DNA of 64,000 bases from Paenibacillus sp. NEAU-GSW1 (GTDB lineage: Bacteria > Bacillota > Bacilli > Paenibacillales > Paenibacillaceae), in NCBI RefSeq assembly GCF_009737085.1, contig NZ_WOVL01000001.1, positions 186,001 to 250,000 on the forward strand, in the 5' to 3' direction. Shown piece by piece: positions 43,926-52,304 of the stretch (positions are counted from its first letter, which is position 1; every line of letters begins with the position of its first letter). A program made the translations under genes and the position numbers. The notes under the pieces are model-generated. The model did not search any database and was not told the origin of the DNA. It saw only the letters and a program-made list of their open reading frames with translations.

Positions 43926-45503
43926 ATGGATACAGGTAGAGGAAAGTCAGGCGATAAGGGTGTCGTCTATTTGGTAGGTGCGGGTCCGGGCGATCCAAAG
44001 CTTATTACCGTACGCGGTCTGGAATGCTTGAAGCGCTGCGATGTCGTCGTCTATGACCGGCTGGCGAGCCCGAGGCTGCTCCGATATTTGAAACCGGATG
44101 CGCAAAAAATATATGTCGGCAAGCTGCCTGACCGCCATACGATGAAGCAGGAGGAAATCAATCAGCTGCTTGTCGACTTGGCGCTTGAAGGAAAGACGGT
44201 CACAAGGCTTAAGGGCGGCGATCCGACGATTTTTGGACGGGTTGGCGAGGAAGCTGAATTGCTCCGCGATAACGGCATCGAATATGAAATTGTTCCTGGC
44301 ATTACGTCGGCAATTGCAGTTCCGGCTTATGCAGGCATACCGGTAACGCACCGTGATTTGGCTTCCTCCTTGTCGATTGTGACCGGACATGAGAGTCCGG
44401 ACAAGCTGGACCGTTCGATTCATTGGGATAAAGTGACGAACGCGACGGGCACTCTTATTTTTCTAATGGGCGTAGCCAAAATCGGCTATATTGCCGAGCA
44501 GCTTATTCGCCACGGCAAGAGGCCGGATACGCCTGTTGCTCTTATCCGCTGGGGAACGCGGGTGGAGCAGCGGACCATTGTCGGCACGCTGGAGTCGATT
44601 GAGCGGATCGTAAAAGAAGCTGGCTTTCAACCGCCTGCAGTTATCGTCGTCGGAGATGTCGTCCTGCAGCGCGAGAAGCTGCAATGGTACGAGCGAAAGC
44701 CGCTATTTGGCGTACGGGTGCTCGTTACGCGCGCGCGCGCGCAGGCAAGCGAGCTCGCTGATCGAATTGAAGAGCTCGGCGGAGAGCCGGTTGAGTATCC
44801 GGTTATTGAAATAGGCGAGCCGACTGATGCCGCTGCTGTGCAAGCGATCGAATCAGCGCTCGATATGGCCGAACAATACGATTGGATCTTTTTCACGAGC
44901 GTCAACGGAGTCGAGTACTTTTTCCGCTGGCTTCGCAGCTGCAATATCGATATTCGCCGCTTTCACCGTGCGCGAATCGCAGCGGTCGGCCCTAAGACCG
45001 CGGAGGCGCTTATCGCCCGCGGCCTGACGGTTGAAGAGCTTCCTGCCAAGTTTCAGGCGGAGGGAATGCTCGAACAGCTCGACAGCGAATTGAAGCCAGG
45101 GCAAAAAGCGCTTCTGCCACGCGGCGACCTCGCCCGCGAAGTGCTGCCTCGCGAGCTGAAGGCGCGCGGGCTGGAGGCGGTTCAAGCGGACGTCTATCAA
45201 ACATCGGTTGCCGATCATCAGGACGAGCTTGCGCTGGAGTGGATACGTGATCGGGAAATTCATGCCGTGGCGTTTACAAGCTCCTCAACCGTAACTAACC
45301 TGTTCGAAGTTTTGCGGAGGAACGGGATCGACGATCCGGCAGAAGCGTTGGCTGGCGTTGACATCGTCTCGATCGGACCGCTGACAACAGCAACCGCTGT
45401 TAAGGCCGGATTGCAAGTAACTGTGGAGCCTGAAGAGGCGACTATAGACGCGCTGGTTGAAGCGCTCGTCCGCCATCAGGCGAATGGACGCGGACTGCTC
45501 TAG
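43926..45503 (+). CDS. cobA-hemD: Fused uroporphyrinogen-III C-methyltransferase / uroporphyrinogen-III synthase
   Basis: 525 residues, two enzymes. Residues about 10-250 are SUMT (CobA/SirA): VYLVGAGPGDPKLITVRGLE, VVYDRLASPRLL, RLKGGDPTIFGRVGEEAE, EIVPGITSAIAVPAYAGIPV, TLIFLMGV, which methylate uroporphyrinogen III to precorrin-2. Residues about 262-515 are HemD: VLVTRARAQASELADRIEELGG, YDWIFFTSVNGVEYF, AAVGPKTAEALIARGL, VAFTSSSTVTNLFE, which cyclise hydroxymethylbilane. The fusion places the haem/sirohaem branch in one polypeptide. ATG 43926 follows hemC by 2 bp with GGGGG upstream. Confidence 0.95.
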   Translation: MDTGRGKSGDKGVVYLVGAGPGDPKLITVRGLECLKRCDVVVYDRLASPRLLRYLKPDAQKIYVGKLPDRHTMKQEEINQLLVDLALEGKTVTRLKGGDPTIFGRVGEEAELLRDNGIEYEIVPGITSAIAVPAYAGIPVTHRDLASSLSIVTGHESPDKLDRSIHWDKVTNATGTLIFLMGVAKIGYIAEQLIRHGKRPDTPVALIRWGTRVEQRTIVGTLESIERIVKEAGFQPPAVIVVGDVVLQREKLQWYERKPLFGVRVLVTRARAQASELADRIEELGGEPVEYPVIEIGEPTDAAAVQAIESALDMAEQYDWIFFTSVNGVEYFFRWLRSCNIDIRRFHRARIAAVGPKTAEALIARGLTVEELPAKFQAEGMLEQLDSELKPGQKALLPRGDLAREVLPRELKARGLEAVQADVYQTSVADHQDELALEWIRDREIHAVAFTSSSTVTNLFEVLRRNGIDDPAEALAGVDIVSIGPLTTATAVKAGLQVTVEPEEATIDALVEALVRHQANGRGLL

Positions 45504-45556
45504 TGTTATGCGATATCTGGTTTTTATAACCTATTGTTAGAATGAAATGGTCAAAA

Positions 45557-45575
45557 CAGCAAAAGTGCAGTTTTC
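45557..45575. repeat. Copy of the GCAAAAGTGCAG motif before hemB
   Basis: CAGCAAAAGTGCAGTTTTC matches the cluster at 14889-14905 (GCAAAAGTGCAGTT shared). Confidence 0.65.
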
Positions 45576-45587
45576 TAAGATAGTAAA

Positions 45588-45636
45588 AGCGTATCCTTGT
45601 GAAGCAAAGTTTGGCTTCGCAAAACTTTTTAGGAGG
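45588..45636 (+). repeat. Single copy of the valS-leader hairpin repeat, abutting the hemB ribosome binding site
   Basis: AGCGTATCCTTGTGAAGCAA (from 45588), then AGTTTGGCTTCGCAAAAC and TTTTTAGGAGG, corresponds base for base with few changes to 52249-52295 before valS, including the AGGAGG. GAAGC/GCTTC and AAGTTTG/CAAAACTT form alternative hairpins. Confidence 0.75.
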
Positions 45637-45643
45637 AATCAAC

Positions 45644-46642
45644 ATGGCGTTTCCAATCGTTAGAAACCGCAGATTGCGCCAATCGGCTGCGATGCGCAAC
45701 CTGGTTCGGGAAACCGTACTGACGGCCAACGACTTTATATATCCGATCTTTGTCACCTGCGGAACGAACATTAAGGAAGAGATCGGCTCGATGCCGGGCG
45801 TTTACCACTTGTCGATGGATTTGCTTGAGGCGGAAATCCGTGATATCGTGTCGCTGGGCATTCAAGCGATTATGCTGTTTGGCGTACCGCAGCACAAAGA
45901 TGAAGAAGGGACTTCGGCTTACGATCCGAACGGCATCGTTCAAGAAGCGACTCGCGCGATCAAGAAGTGGGCGCCTGAGCTGATCGTTATGGCGGATACT
46001 TGCCTATGCCAATTTACCGATCACGGCCATTGCGGCGTCGTGCATGTGCATGAAGCGACGGGAACGGCTGTCGTCGACAATGATGCATCGCTGACGCTTC
46101 TTGTGCGTACCGCCGTATCGCAAGCAGAGGCGGGAGCGGATGTCATTGCGCCCTCGAACATGATGGACGGCTTCGTAGCCGCCATTCGCGACGGTTTGGA
46201 TGAAGCGGGTTACTCGCACGTTCCGATTTTGTCCTATTCCGTTAAATACGCTTCGGCATTCTACGGTCCATTCCGTGAAGCGGCGCATTCCGCGCCTCAA
46301 TTTGGAGACCGCAAAACGTATCAAATGGATCCAGCCAACGCCCGCGAGGCGCTCCGCGAAGCGGAATCCGACGTTGTTGAAGGCACGGATATGCTGATGG
46401 TTAAGCCTGCGCTTGCTTATCTTGATATCGTAAGACAGCTGAAAGAAAGCTTTGATCTTCCGGTCGTCGCCTATAACGTAAGCGGAGAATATTCGATGGT
46501 GAAGGCGGCTTCAGCGAACGGCTGGATTGATGAGAAGAACGTAGTTCTCGAAACATTGACCGGCATGAAACGGGCTGGCGCCGATTTGATCATTACTTAC
46601 CACGCGAAGGATGCTTCCCGTTGGCTGAGAGGAGAACAGTAA
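45644..46642 (+). CDS. hemB: Delta-aminolevulinic acid dehydratase (porphobilinogen synthase)
   Basis: Condenses two 5-aminolevulinate molecules to porphobilinogen. 332 residues. Zinc-type cysteine cluster [16 protein letters not shown], first Schiff-base lysine Lys201 in [17 protein letters not shown], second Lys254 in [12 protein letters not shown], and [14 protein letters not shown] 45644 is 7 nt after AGGAGG (45631-45636); upstream in-frame codons belong to a repeat element. About 140 bp of repeat-containing DNA separate it from cobA/hemD, the largest gap inside the hem operon, yet no terminator is visible there. Confidence 0.97.
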   Translation: MAFPIVRNRRLRQSAAMRNLVRETVLTANDFIYPIFVTCGTNIKEEIGSMPGVYHLSMDLLEAEIRDIVSLGIQAIMLFGVPQHKDEEGTSAYDPNGIVQEATRAIKKWAPELIVMADTCLCQFTDHGHCGVVHVHEATGTAVVDNDASLTLLVRTAVSQAEAGADVIAPSNMMDGFVAAIRDGLDEAGYSHVPILSYSVKYASAFYGPFREAAHSAPQFGDRKTYQMDPANAREALREAESDVVEGTDMLMVKPALAYLDIVRQLKESFDLPVVAYNVSGEYSMVKAASANGWIDEKNVVLETLTGMKRAGADLIITYHAKDASRWLRGEQ

Positions 46643-46645
46643 GCG

Positions 46646-47947
46646 ATGAGCGAGCAAATTGGGAGAAACCAAGACGTGCGGTCCAGAGAAGCTTTTGAAC
46701 GGGCCAAAAAAGTGCTCCCCGGGGGCGTTAACAGCCCGGTCCGCGCATTTAAATCCGTTGGCTTGACGCCTGTGTACATGGAGCGCGGACAAGGAAGCCG
46801 CGTTTATGATATCGATGGCAACAGTTACATCGACTATGTCGGCTCCTGGGGTCCGCTCATTATGGGGCATGCCCATCCGGAAGTTATTGAAGCGATCAAG
46901 CAGACCGCTGAGAAGGGAACGAGCTTTGGCGCACCGACCGAACTGGAGACGCTCATGGCCGAGCTCGTCTGCGAGCGCGTCCCGTCTGTAGACATCGTTC
47001 GTATGGTCAACTCCGGCACGGAAGCGACAATGAGCGCGCTTCGCCTTGCTCGCGGCTATACGAAGCGAAGCATGATTTTAAAATTTGAAGGTTCCTACCA
47101 CGGACATGCGGACAGCTTGCTAATCAAAGCGGGCTCGGGTGTCGCAACGCTGGGGTTGCCGGACAGTCCGGGAGTTCCGGAAGGCGTCGCTTCGCAAACC
47201 ATTACCGTTCCTTACAACGACATTGAATCTGTAAAGTTGGCGTTTGAGAAGTTCGGTGAGCAGATCGCCTGTGTAATCGTTGAACCGATTGCGGGCAATA
47301 TGGGTGTCGTTCCGCCGCTCCCTGGCTTTTTGCAAGGACTCCGCGATATTACGAATAAATATGGCAGCTTGCTTATTTTTGACGAGGTTATGACCGGTTT
47401 CCGGGTTAATTATCAATGCGCGCAAGGCCTGTTTGGCATTACGCCGGACTTGACTTGTTTCGGCAAAGTCATCGGCGGCGGCTTGCCAGTCGGCGCTTAT
47501 GGCGGCAAACGGGAAATTATGGAGATGATTGCTCCCAGCGGTCCGATCTATCAGGCGGGAACTTTGTCGGGAAATCCGCTGGCTATGGCTGCCGGGTACA
47601 CGACATTGAAGCTGCTGACTCCTGAAGTATACGAGCTTCTTGAACGGCAAGCGGTCAGACTGCAGCTCGGCTTCGAGGCGAATGCAAGCAAGCATGGCAT
47701 CGCAACGACGATTAACCGTGTCGGCTCGATGGTTTGTCCATTCTTTACCGATAAAACCGTCATTAACTTTGAAACGGCGAAAACATCGGATTTGGAGCGG
47801 TTCAAAGCATATTTCGCCGCAATGCTTAACCTTGGCGTCAGCATCGCGCCTTCGCAATTTGAAGGCATGTTCGTCTCGGCAGTCCATTCGGATGAGGATA
47901 TCGACGCGACGATCGAAGCTCACGATAAAGCACTTGGAAGACTGTAA
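46646..47947 (+). CDS. hemL: Glutamate-1-semialdehyde 2,1-aminomutase
   Basis: PLP enzyme that converts glutamate-1-semialdehyde to 5-aminolevulinate, second step of the C5 route started by HemA. 433 residues. Start [20 protein letters not shown], conserved [29 protein letters not shown], and PLP-binding Lys274 in [23 protein letters not shown] lies about 11 nt before ATG 46646, which is 3 bp after the hemB stop. Last gene of the hem operon, followed by a strong hairpin. Confidence 0.97.
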   Translation: MSEQIGRNQDVRSREAFERAKKVLPGGVNSPVRAFKSVGLTPVYMERGQGSRVYDIDGNSYIDYVGSWGPLIMGHAHPEVIEAIKQTAEKGTSFGAPTELETLMAELVCERVPSVDIVRMVNSGTEATMSALRLARGYTKRSMILKFEGSYHGHADSLLIKAGSGVATLGLPDSPGVPEGVASQTITVPYNDIESVKLAFEKFGEQIACVIVEPIAGNMGVVPPLPGFLQGLRDITNKYGSLLIFDEVMTGFRVNYQCAQGLFGITPDLTCFGKVIGGGLPVGAYGGKREIMEMIAPSGPIYQAGTLSGNPLAMAAGYTTLKLLTPEVYELLERQAVRLQLGFEANASKHGIATTINRVGSMVCPFFTDKTVINFETAKTSDLERFKAYFAAMLNLGVSIAPSQFEGMFVSAVHSDEDIDATIEAHDKALGRL

Positions 47948-47952
47948 CGGAC

Positions 47953-47988
47953 AGCGATAGAGCATACGCGCTCTATCGCTTTCTTTGT
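47953..47988 (+). terminator. Terminator of the hem operon
   Basis: AGCGATAGAGC (47953-47963) pairs with GCTCTATCGCT (47970-47980), then TTCTTTGTTT. Confidence 0.9.
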
Positions 47989-48026
47989 TTATACTGTATA
48001 TAAGGAAAGGAGTTTGAAGGACAACT

Positions 48027-48971
48027 ATGTTGGAGTTTCCTCGATATGCAAGAGAAGGACAGTGGCTGACAATGGAGCGCAAAGCGTTGGAACGGTTTGG
48101 AGACGCGCCGGAGTCGGGGACGCATCCGCATGCGGTACGGCAATGGTTAATAGTGCATGCTCCTTTTCCAGCAAAATGGGTGAATCGGCTCTTCTCCGTT
48201 GGCGGAATCCGCTGGCGGGAGCATTCACTTCAACTGCTTGCTTTTCCGCAGGCAGACGGAGCGAAGGAGCATCTTCGAGCGGGATTAGCCGCATGTGATA
48301 TAATTCCGCCAGTTCTGTATGAGGATGATTTTTGTGCCGTATTCCACAAGCCGGCCGGCATGGCTGTTCACGAATCGCGGCCTGGCGAGGGAGGAACGCT
48401 GGACGATGCGGCTGCCCGCTATATGCAGATGAAAGACGATCCGCTGCCTATGCGCCATATTCATCGCCTGGATGACGATACTTCAGGTCCGGTGCTTTAT
48501 TCAAAAAATGATTTGGCGCAATTGCTGCTGGACGACGCAATGCGCGAGAAGCGGATAGACCGCCGTTATATCGCTGTCGTTCACGGCCGACTCGCAAAGC
48601 AATCCGGAACTGTAAATGCGCCAATCGGAAAAGACAGGCATCATCCGTCGCGCCGGCGGGTCGCACCCGGCGGAGATACGGCTGTGACGCACTACGAACG
48701 GGTTGAAATAATTGGCAATGCGTCCATTGTACGTCTCCGATTGGAGACAGGACGGACGCATCAAATTCGGGTTCATATGAGCCATCTAGGCTATCCATTG
48801 ATTGGCGATGCGCTTTACGGCGGCGACCCAAGGCTGCTTGGGCATCAGGCGCTGCACGGCGAGAAGCTTGTTTTTACCCACCCGTGGACAAGTCAGTTGA
48901 TCGAAGCAAATGCCCCTGAGCCGGACTGGCTTCGGCAATTGCGCGACAAGCTTGCCTCTCGCAAAAAATGA
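48027..48971 (+). CDS. RluA-family pseudouridine synthase
   Basis: 314 residues. Catalytic motif HRLDDDTSGPVLYSKND with Asp149; family consensus is HRLDxxTSG. Other segments: DDFCAVFHKPAGMAVHESRP, RRYIAVVHGRLAKQSGTVNA, RLETGRTHQIRVHMSHLGYP and GDALYGGDPR. It isomerises uridine in rRNA or tRNA; the exact site cannot be inferred. The N-terminal part (about 1-75) looks like a degenerate S4-type RNA-binding domain. GAAGG lies about 6 nt before ATG 48027. It lies between hemL and spoVID, an insertion relative to Bacillus. Confidence 0.9.
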   Translation: MLEFPRYAREGQWLTMERKALERFGDAPESGTHPHAVRQWLIVHAPFPAKWVNRLFSVGGIRWREHSLQLLAFPQADGAKEHLRAGLAACDIIPPVLYEDDFCAVFHKPAGMAVHESRPGEGGTLDDAAARYMQMKDDPLPMRHIHRLDDDTSGPVLYSKNDLAQLLLDDAMREKRIDRRYIAVVHGRLAKQSGTVNAPIGKDRHHPSRRRVAPGGDTAVTHYERVEIIGNASIVRLRLETGRTHQIRVHMSHLGYPLIGDALYGGDPRLLGHQALHGEKLVFTHPWTSQLIEANAPEPDWLRQLRDKLASRKK

Positions 48972-49059
48972 TAGTCATGCCCACTCTCTCCTTGCCATAT
49001 AAATATTAGGGAATGTAAAAGTAGCCCAAGCATTCACAATTGGGAGGGAGGACTTAAGC

Positions 49060-50355
49060 GTGACAGATCAATCGAGAGGATTGCGTTTTGATGTGTATGA
49101 GCGCATTCATTTGCCGGATGAAGTTGCAGCCATCGACGAGCTGGAGGAGATTGAGCTAGTTCCCCGCATACAAGTCATCGAGCAGGACGACCACGCTGTG
49201 TTAAAGGGGCAGCTTCTTCTTACGGGCGTTTACCGCGGTCAAACTGAGGCTGCGCATTTGCAGACGCTCGAGCATTGGATTCCGGTTGAAATTACGCTTC
49301 CGCTAAATCGAATTTCGAGGCTTGACGAAATTTCTGTCGAGATCGACAACTTCGATGTCGACCTGCTGTCGGCGCGAACGCTGAATATTACCGGCGTTTT
49401 ATCGCTTCGCGGTATTTTGGTGGAGCCGTTGCCGGAAGCGGAGGAGGCTTGGCGAGAAGAGCCGATTACAGTTGTTCACGAGCGCCAGGCTGACGAGGTC
49501 GATGCCTTTGCGAATGAGGCCGCAGAGCAGGACGAGGAAGAAGAAACGGTAGACGAGGCTGAAAGCGACGAAGAGGAACGGGAAGAAGCCGAAGAGTCTG
49601 ATGAGGAAGAGGAGCAGTCTGATTATGAGTATGAGGAGGAGGATCAAGAGGCTGATGCAGCGGTAACGATATCAGCTTCGCCGCGCGATTCCGGCTGGTC
49701 GGCTTCGCAGTGGTTCGAATCCAATCAGCCGCCTCAAGCGTATCAGCCTTTTGCGGAAGCGGCTCCTATACCGGAGGCTCGGGATTATACTTATGCGCCG
49801 CAGCAAGCTGCTGAGGATCATTGGATCAGCAACGCTCAGCCTGAGGCCGAACAAACGATTGAGGCTGGGTTCGAGTCTGCGGCGTGGCAGCAGGAACAAG
49901 CGGAGGATCAGGAACGCGAAGAGGAATGGTTTGCTCCCGTCGAGGCAGTCGTTGAAAAGGAAGAAGCGGAAAAGCAGGAGCTGCGCATCGGCTTTGGGAG
50001 CAAACAGCCTTCGGGCGATCCGGATCAAGCCGCGAACGTTGGGCTATTGACGCTGCTGCAAACCAGCAAGCGGGAGCAAGCAGCACGCCAAGCGGCGGAA
50101 CAATTTGCGGCGCAGCAGTCGGTCGAACATTCGAAATCGCAGCAGCACGGCGAGGAAATTGAGTGGAAAAGCTTGTTTCTCGGAAAGCAAGCGGATGAGC
50201 AGGAGTTTCGTAAAATCCGCGTATGCATCGTGCAGCGGGATGAAACGCTGGAGTCGATTGCCATTCGTTACAGTATGAATCCGCGCGAAATTTTGTTGCA
50301 TAACGGCTTGCTTGAGTCTGCCGTTTCGGAAGGGCAGCTGCTGTATATTCCATAA
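49060..50355 (+). CDS. spoVID: Stage VI sporulation protein D-like, with C-terminal LysM
   Basis: 431 residues. The N-terminal beta-rich domain (about 1-130: LRFDVYERIHLPDEVAAIDE, VLKGQLLLTGVYRGQ, ISVEIDNFDVDLLSARTLNI) is the SpoVID/SPOCS-type morphogenetic domain; a long Glu/Asp/Gln-rich low-complexity middle spans about 145-330; a LysM domain at about 385-431 (CIVQRDETLESIAIRYSMNP then LYIP) should bind the spore cortex/coat interface. In Bacillus SpoVID encases the forespore with coat protein and sits after hemL, as here. GTG 49060 follows GGGAGGG. An SigE-type promoter is expected, but I see only a weak CATATAAAT at 48996. Confidence 0.9.
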   Translation: MTDQSRGLRFDVYERIHLPDEVAAIDELEEIELVPRIQVIEQDDHAVLKGQLLLTGVYRGQTEAAHLQTLEHWIPVEITLPLNRISRLDEISVEIDNFDVDLLSARTLNITGVLSLRGILVEPLPEAEEAWREEPITVVHERQADEVDAFANEAAEQDEEEETVDEAESDEEEREEAEESDEEEEQSDYEYEEEDQEADAAVTISASPRDSGWSASQWFESNQPPQAYQPFAEAAPIPEARDYTYAPQQAAEDHWISNAQPEAEQTIEAGFESAAWQQEQAEDQEREEEWFAPVEAVVEKEEAEKQELRIGFGSKQPSGDPDQAANVGLLTLLQTSKREQAARQAAEQFAAQQSVEHSKSQQHGEEIEWKSLFLGKQADEQEFRKIRVCIVQRDETLESIAIRYSMNPREILLHNGLLESAVSEGQLLYIP

Positions 50356-50378
50356 GCGCTAAGCGCATTTAGTCGGAA

Positions 50379-50425
50379 GAACCGGACCGGTGAGGCAGCG
50401 CCTCGCAGGTTCGGTTCTTTATTGA
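50379..50425 (+). terminator. Terminator after spoVID
   Basis: GAACCGGACC (50379-50388) pairs with GGTTCGGTTC (50408-50417) with one wobble and an inner GGC/GCC, then TTTATT. Confidence 0.8.
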
Positions 50426-50507
50426 GCTTTTACTGCTGTGCGGGAATGTTGATCTTGCATTTGTACGGTATAGGCGGTGGCCTTGGCGATTATTAAATTC
50501 CGTTAAC

Positions 50508-50535
50508 TTGACACCTTTTTGAGGGTTGCTATATT
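50508..50535 (+). promoter_or_regulatory. SigA-type promoter of the transaldolase gene
   Basis: TTGACA (50508-50513), 16-bp spacer, TATATT (50530-50535), 85 bp before the start. Confidence 0.7.
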
Positions 50536-50619
50536 GTAATAATGAACTGCGCCATTTCGCCATTTCGCGGAATGAGGCAAGTCAAATTTATTACAGATGA
50601 ACAGATGGAGGTAATGATT

Positions 50620-51288
50620 GTGAAGTTTTTTATCGATACAGCTAACGTGGCAGATATTCAAAAAGCCTACAAAATCGGCGTATTGTCCGGCGTTACGACG
50701 AACCCGTCGCTCGTTGCCAAAGAAGGCGTGAAATTTGAAGATCGTATTGAAGAAATTTTGAAGCTTGTACCGGAGGTTGAATCCGTATCGGCTGAAGTAA
50801 CGCCAAATGCGATTACGGCTGAACAAATGATCGCCGAAGCGGATGAGCTGATAAAAATTAATAACGGCGATAAAAATATTACGATCAAGCTCCCAATGAC
50901 GCTGGCTGGTCTTGAGGCTTGCCGCTACTTGACGAAAAAAGGCGTAAAAACAAACGTTACGCTCATCTTCACCGTTAACCAAGCGCTCCTCGCAGCTCGT
51001 GCAGGCGCTACTTACGTATCGCCATTCCTTGGCCGTTTGGACGATATTTCCGAAGACGGCGTATTGCTTGTAGCGAAAATCGCCGAACTGTTCCGCGTGC
51101 ACAACCTGGATTCGCAAATTATTGCAGCGTCGGTTCGCCATCCTGACCATGTTACTCGCGTTGCAATGGCAGGCGCTCATATTGCTACAATTCCATTCAG
51201 CGTTATCGAGCAGTTATCGAAGCATCCGCTGACGGATCAAGGTTTGGAGAAGTTCGCGGCTGACTGGGCGAAAGCGCCGAAAGTATAA
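50620..51288 (+). CDS. tal: Transaldolase (TalC/FSA-like short type)
   Basis: Transfers dihydroxyacetone units in the non-oxidative pentose phosphate pathway. 222 residues, the short MipB/TalC type. N-terminal [20 protein letters not shown] and [13 protein letters not shown] are diagnostic, the Schiff-base lysine is Lys90 in [16 protein letters not shown], and [10 protein letters not shown] and [12 protein letters not shown] follow. The related fructose-6-phosphate aldolase cannot be excluded by eye. GTG 50620 is chosen because GGAGG (50607-50611) lies 8 nt upstream; ATG 50614 is only 2 nt from it. Single-gene unit with promoter and terminator. Confidence 0.95.
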   Translation: MKFFIDTANVADIQKAYKIGVLSGVTTNPSLVAKEGVKFEDRIEEILKLVPEVESVSAEVTPNAITAEQMIAEADELIKINNGDKNITIKLPMTLAGLEACRYLTKKGVKTNVTLIFTVNQALLAARAGATYVSPFLGRLDDISEDGVLLVAKIAELFRVHNLDSQIIAASVRHPDHVTRVAMAGAHIATIPFSVIEQLSKHPLTDQGLEKFAADWAKAPKV

Positions 51289-51309
51289 GCGACGCTTTCT
51301 GCAATCAAT

Positions 51310-51372
51310 TCAAAAAGACGTCTGGCCGAGTTTGCTATTTGAAGCAAAACGGACAAGACGTCTTTTTGATTT
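51310..51372 (+). terminator. Terminator after the transaldolase gene
   Basis: TCAAAAAGACGTC (51310-51322) pairs with GACGTCTTTTTGA (51357-51369), with a 34-nt loop that contains TTTGCT/AGCAAA. Confidence 0.75.
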
Positions 51373-51377
51373 AATGA

Positions 51378-51560
51378 TTGTTGAGAAACTGTAACCTCGT
51401 TGACGAGCGCTGCGCAGCAAGTCATGACATCATTCGCTGCAGCCGGTCTTGCATTGGCGTTGCAGGCGTACTTTTCGGATTCCTTTTGACGAAGCCGAAA
51501 AACAGCGACGCTGAAGGAGCGGAAAAACTTGAGATGCAAATGATGATGGGCGGACATTAA
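51378..51560 (+). pseudogene. Possible remnant or very small membrane ORF (doubtful)
   Basis: A 60-codon frame from TTG 51378 whose C-terminal half (GVAGVLFGFLLTKPKNSDAE, then EMQMMMGGH) reads like the end of a single-helix small protein, while the N-terminal half does not read like protein and no ribosome binding site precedes the TTG. It could be a truncated or frameshifted gene, or chance. Little supports expression. Confidence 0.2.
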
Positions 51561-51582
51561 TGCAGACAATAGTCAACAAAAG

Positions 51583-51611
51583 TTGACTTTCCCCGGCAAG
51601 TTCGATAAAAT
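51583..51611 (+). promoter_or_regulatory. SigA-type promoter of the valS T-box transcript
   Basis: TTGACT (51583-51588), 17-bp spacer, TAAAAT (51606-51611). The -35 lies in an inverted repeat AGTCAAC-AAAA-GTTGACT (51571-51588). Confidence 0.75.
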
Positions 51612-51624
51612 ATTGTATATCTAT

Positions 51625-51887
51625 CTTTATCGACGTTGAAGGGGAAGCGTTAGCAGTCAAGCCTTCAGAGAGCGGATCCGTTGCGCTGAGAGGTTCCGCA
51701 GGATGTTGCTGTAACTAGTCGCCCTGGAGTTGTTTGAATGATGCGGGTTCACCCGTTAATTCAAGCCGGCCGCAGCCGTTATCTGTTTCGAGTGCCGCGC
51801 TAATTGCGAAAGTGATTGTGCGGAACAAAGGTGGTACCACGGAAGCTAAACCTTTCGTCCTTTGCTATAAGGGCGGAAGGTTTTTTT
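51625..51887 (+). ncRNA. T-box leader (valine) with terminator
   Basis: Stem I elements include the AGAGAGCGG and GCTGAGAGGTTCC distal motifs (51668-51698), then the specifier region ACTAGTCGCC, where GTC (51718-51720) is a Val codon, and TGGAGT. The T-box sequence AAAGGTGGTACCACGG is at 51827-51842, and its TGGT bulge reads the uncharged tRNA CCA end. The terminator CCTTTCGTCCTT (51851-51862) / AAGGGCGGAAGG (51869-51880) with two wobbles is followed by seven T. Uncharged tRNA-Val should antiterminate and raise valS expression. Confidence 0.93.
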
Positions 51888-51997
51888 GCGTTTCGACAGA
51901 TAGAAACACCAACCAATTGCAATCGGCTTTGCTCGTAAAACCATACAAGCTTACGAAGCAAAGTTTTGAAATGACAATGAAGGGATAGCAACGAAGG

Positions 51998-52111
51998 GAA
52001 AGGATGAACTGGAGGAGCGATAGCGTCCGCCTTTGTTTTCGGATTTCAACGGTTAAGAAAAGATAAATAAATGAAATCCGAAAACAACAGCGGCCGGAAG
52101 CCCATCCTTTC
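51998..52111. repeat. Large interrupted inverted repeat between the T-box and valS
   Basis: GAAAGGATG (51998-52006) mirrors CATCCTTTC (52103-52111); inside, TTGTTTTCGGATTTCA (52033-52048) mirrors TGAAATCCGAAAACAA (52072-52087) perfectly over 16 bp, with CCGCC/GCGGC next to it. Transcribed, it forms one long hairpin downstream of the T-box terminator. The 1016-bp gap 51289-52304 is otherwise accounted for by the terminator, promoter, T-box, this element and the 39-bp repeats. Confidence 0.8.
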
Positions 52112-52142
52112 TCGCAATGGCGGTCAACCCCGCATGTTATGC

Positions 52143-52286
52143 ACGAAGCAAGTTTTGCTTCGCAAAACTAAGCGTATGCTTACGAAGCAAGTTTTGCTTC
52201 GCAAAACTAAGCGTATGCTTACGAAGCAAGTTTTGCTTCGCAAAACTAAGCGTATGCTTACGAAGCAAGTTTTGCTTCGCAAAACT
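52143..52286 (+). repeat. 39-bp tandem repeat, 3.7 copies, directly upstream of valS
   Basis: Three identical 39-bp units (52143-52181, 52182-52220, 52221-52259) plus 27 bp of a fourth, each ACGAAGCAAGTTTTGCTTCG + CAAAACT + AAGCGTATGCTT. Each can form CGAAGCAA/TTGCTTCG (3-nt loop) or, exclusively, AGTTTTG/CAAAACT. The last copy runs into TTTTAGGAGG, the valS ribosome binding site. Confidence 0.95.
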
Positions 52287-52304
52287 TTTAGGAGGATGAA
52301 TTTA

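Noticed and set aside
47120..48082. Minus-strand ORF opposite hemL
   Set aside because: Shadow ORF spanning the hem operon terminator.
52143..52286. CRISPR-like array
   Set aside because: Units are directly contiguous without unique spacers and there are no cas genes.
52071..52304. N-terminal extension of valS through the repeat array (open frame with a repeated 13-residue peptide)
   Set aside because: The frame is open only because 39 is a multiple of three. AGGAGG at 52290 and the usual ValRS N-terminus start at 52305.
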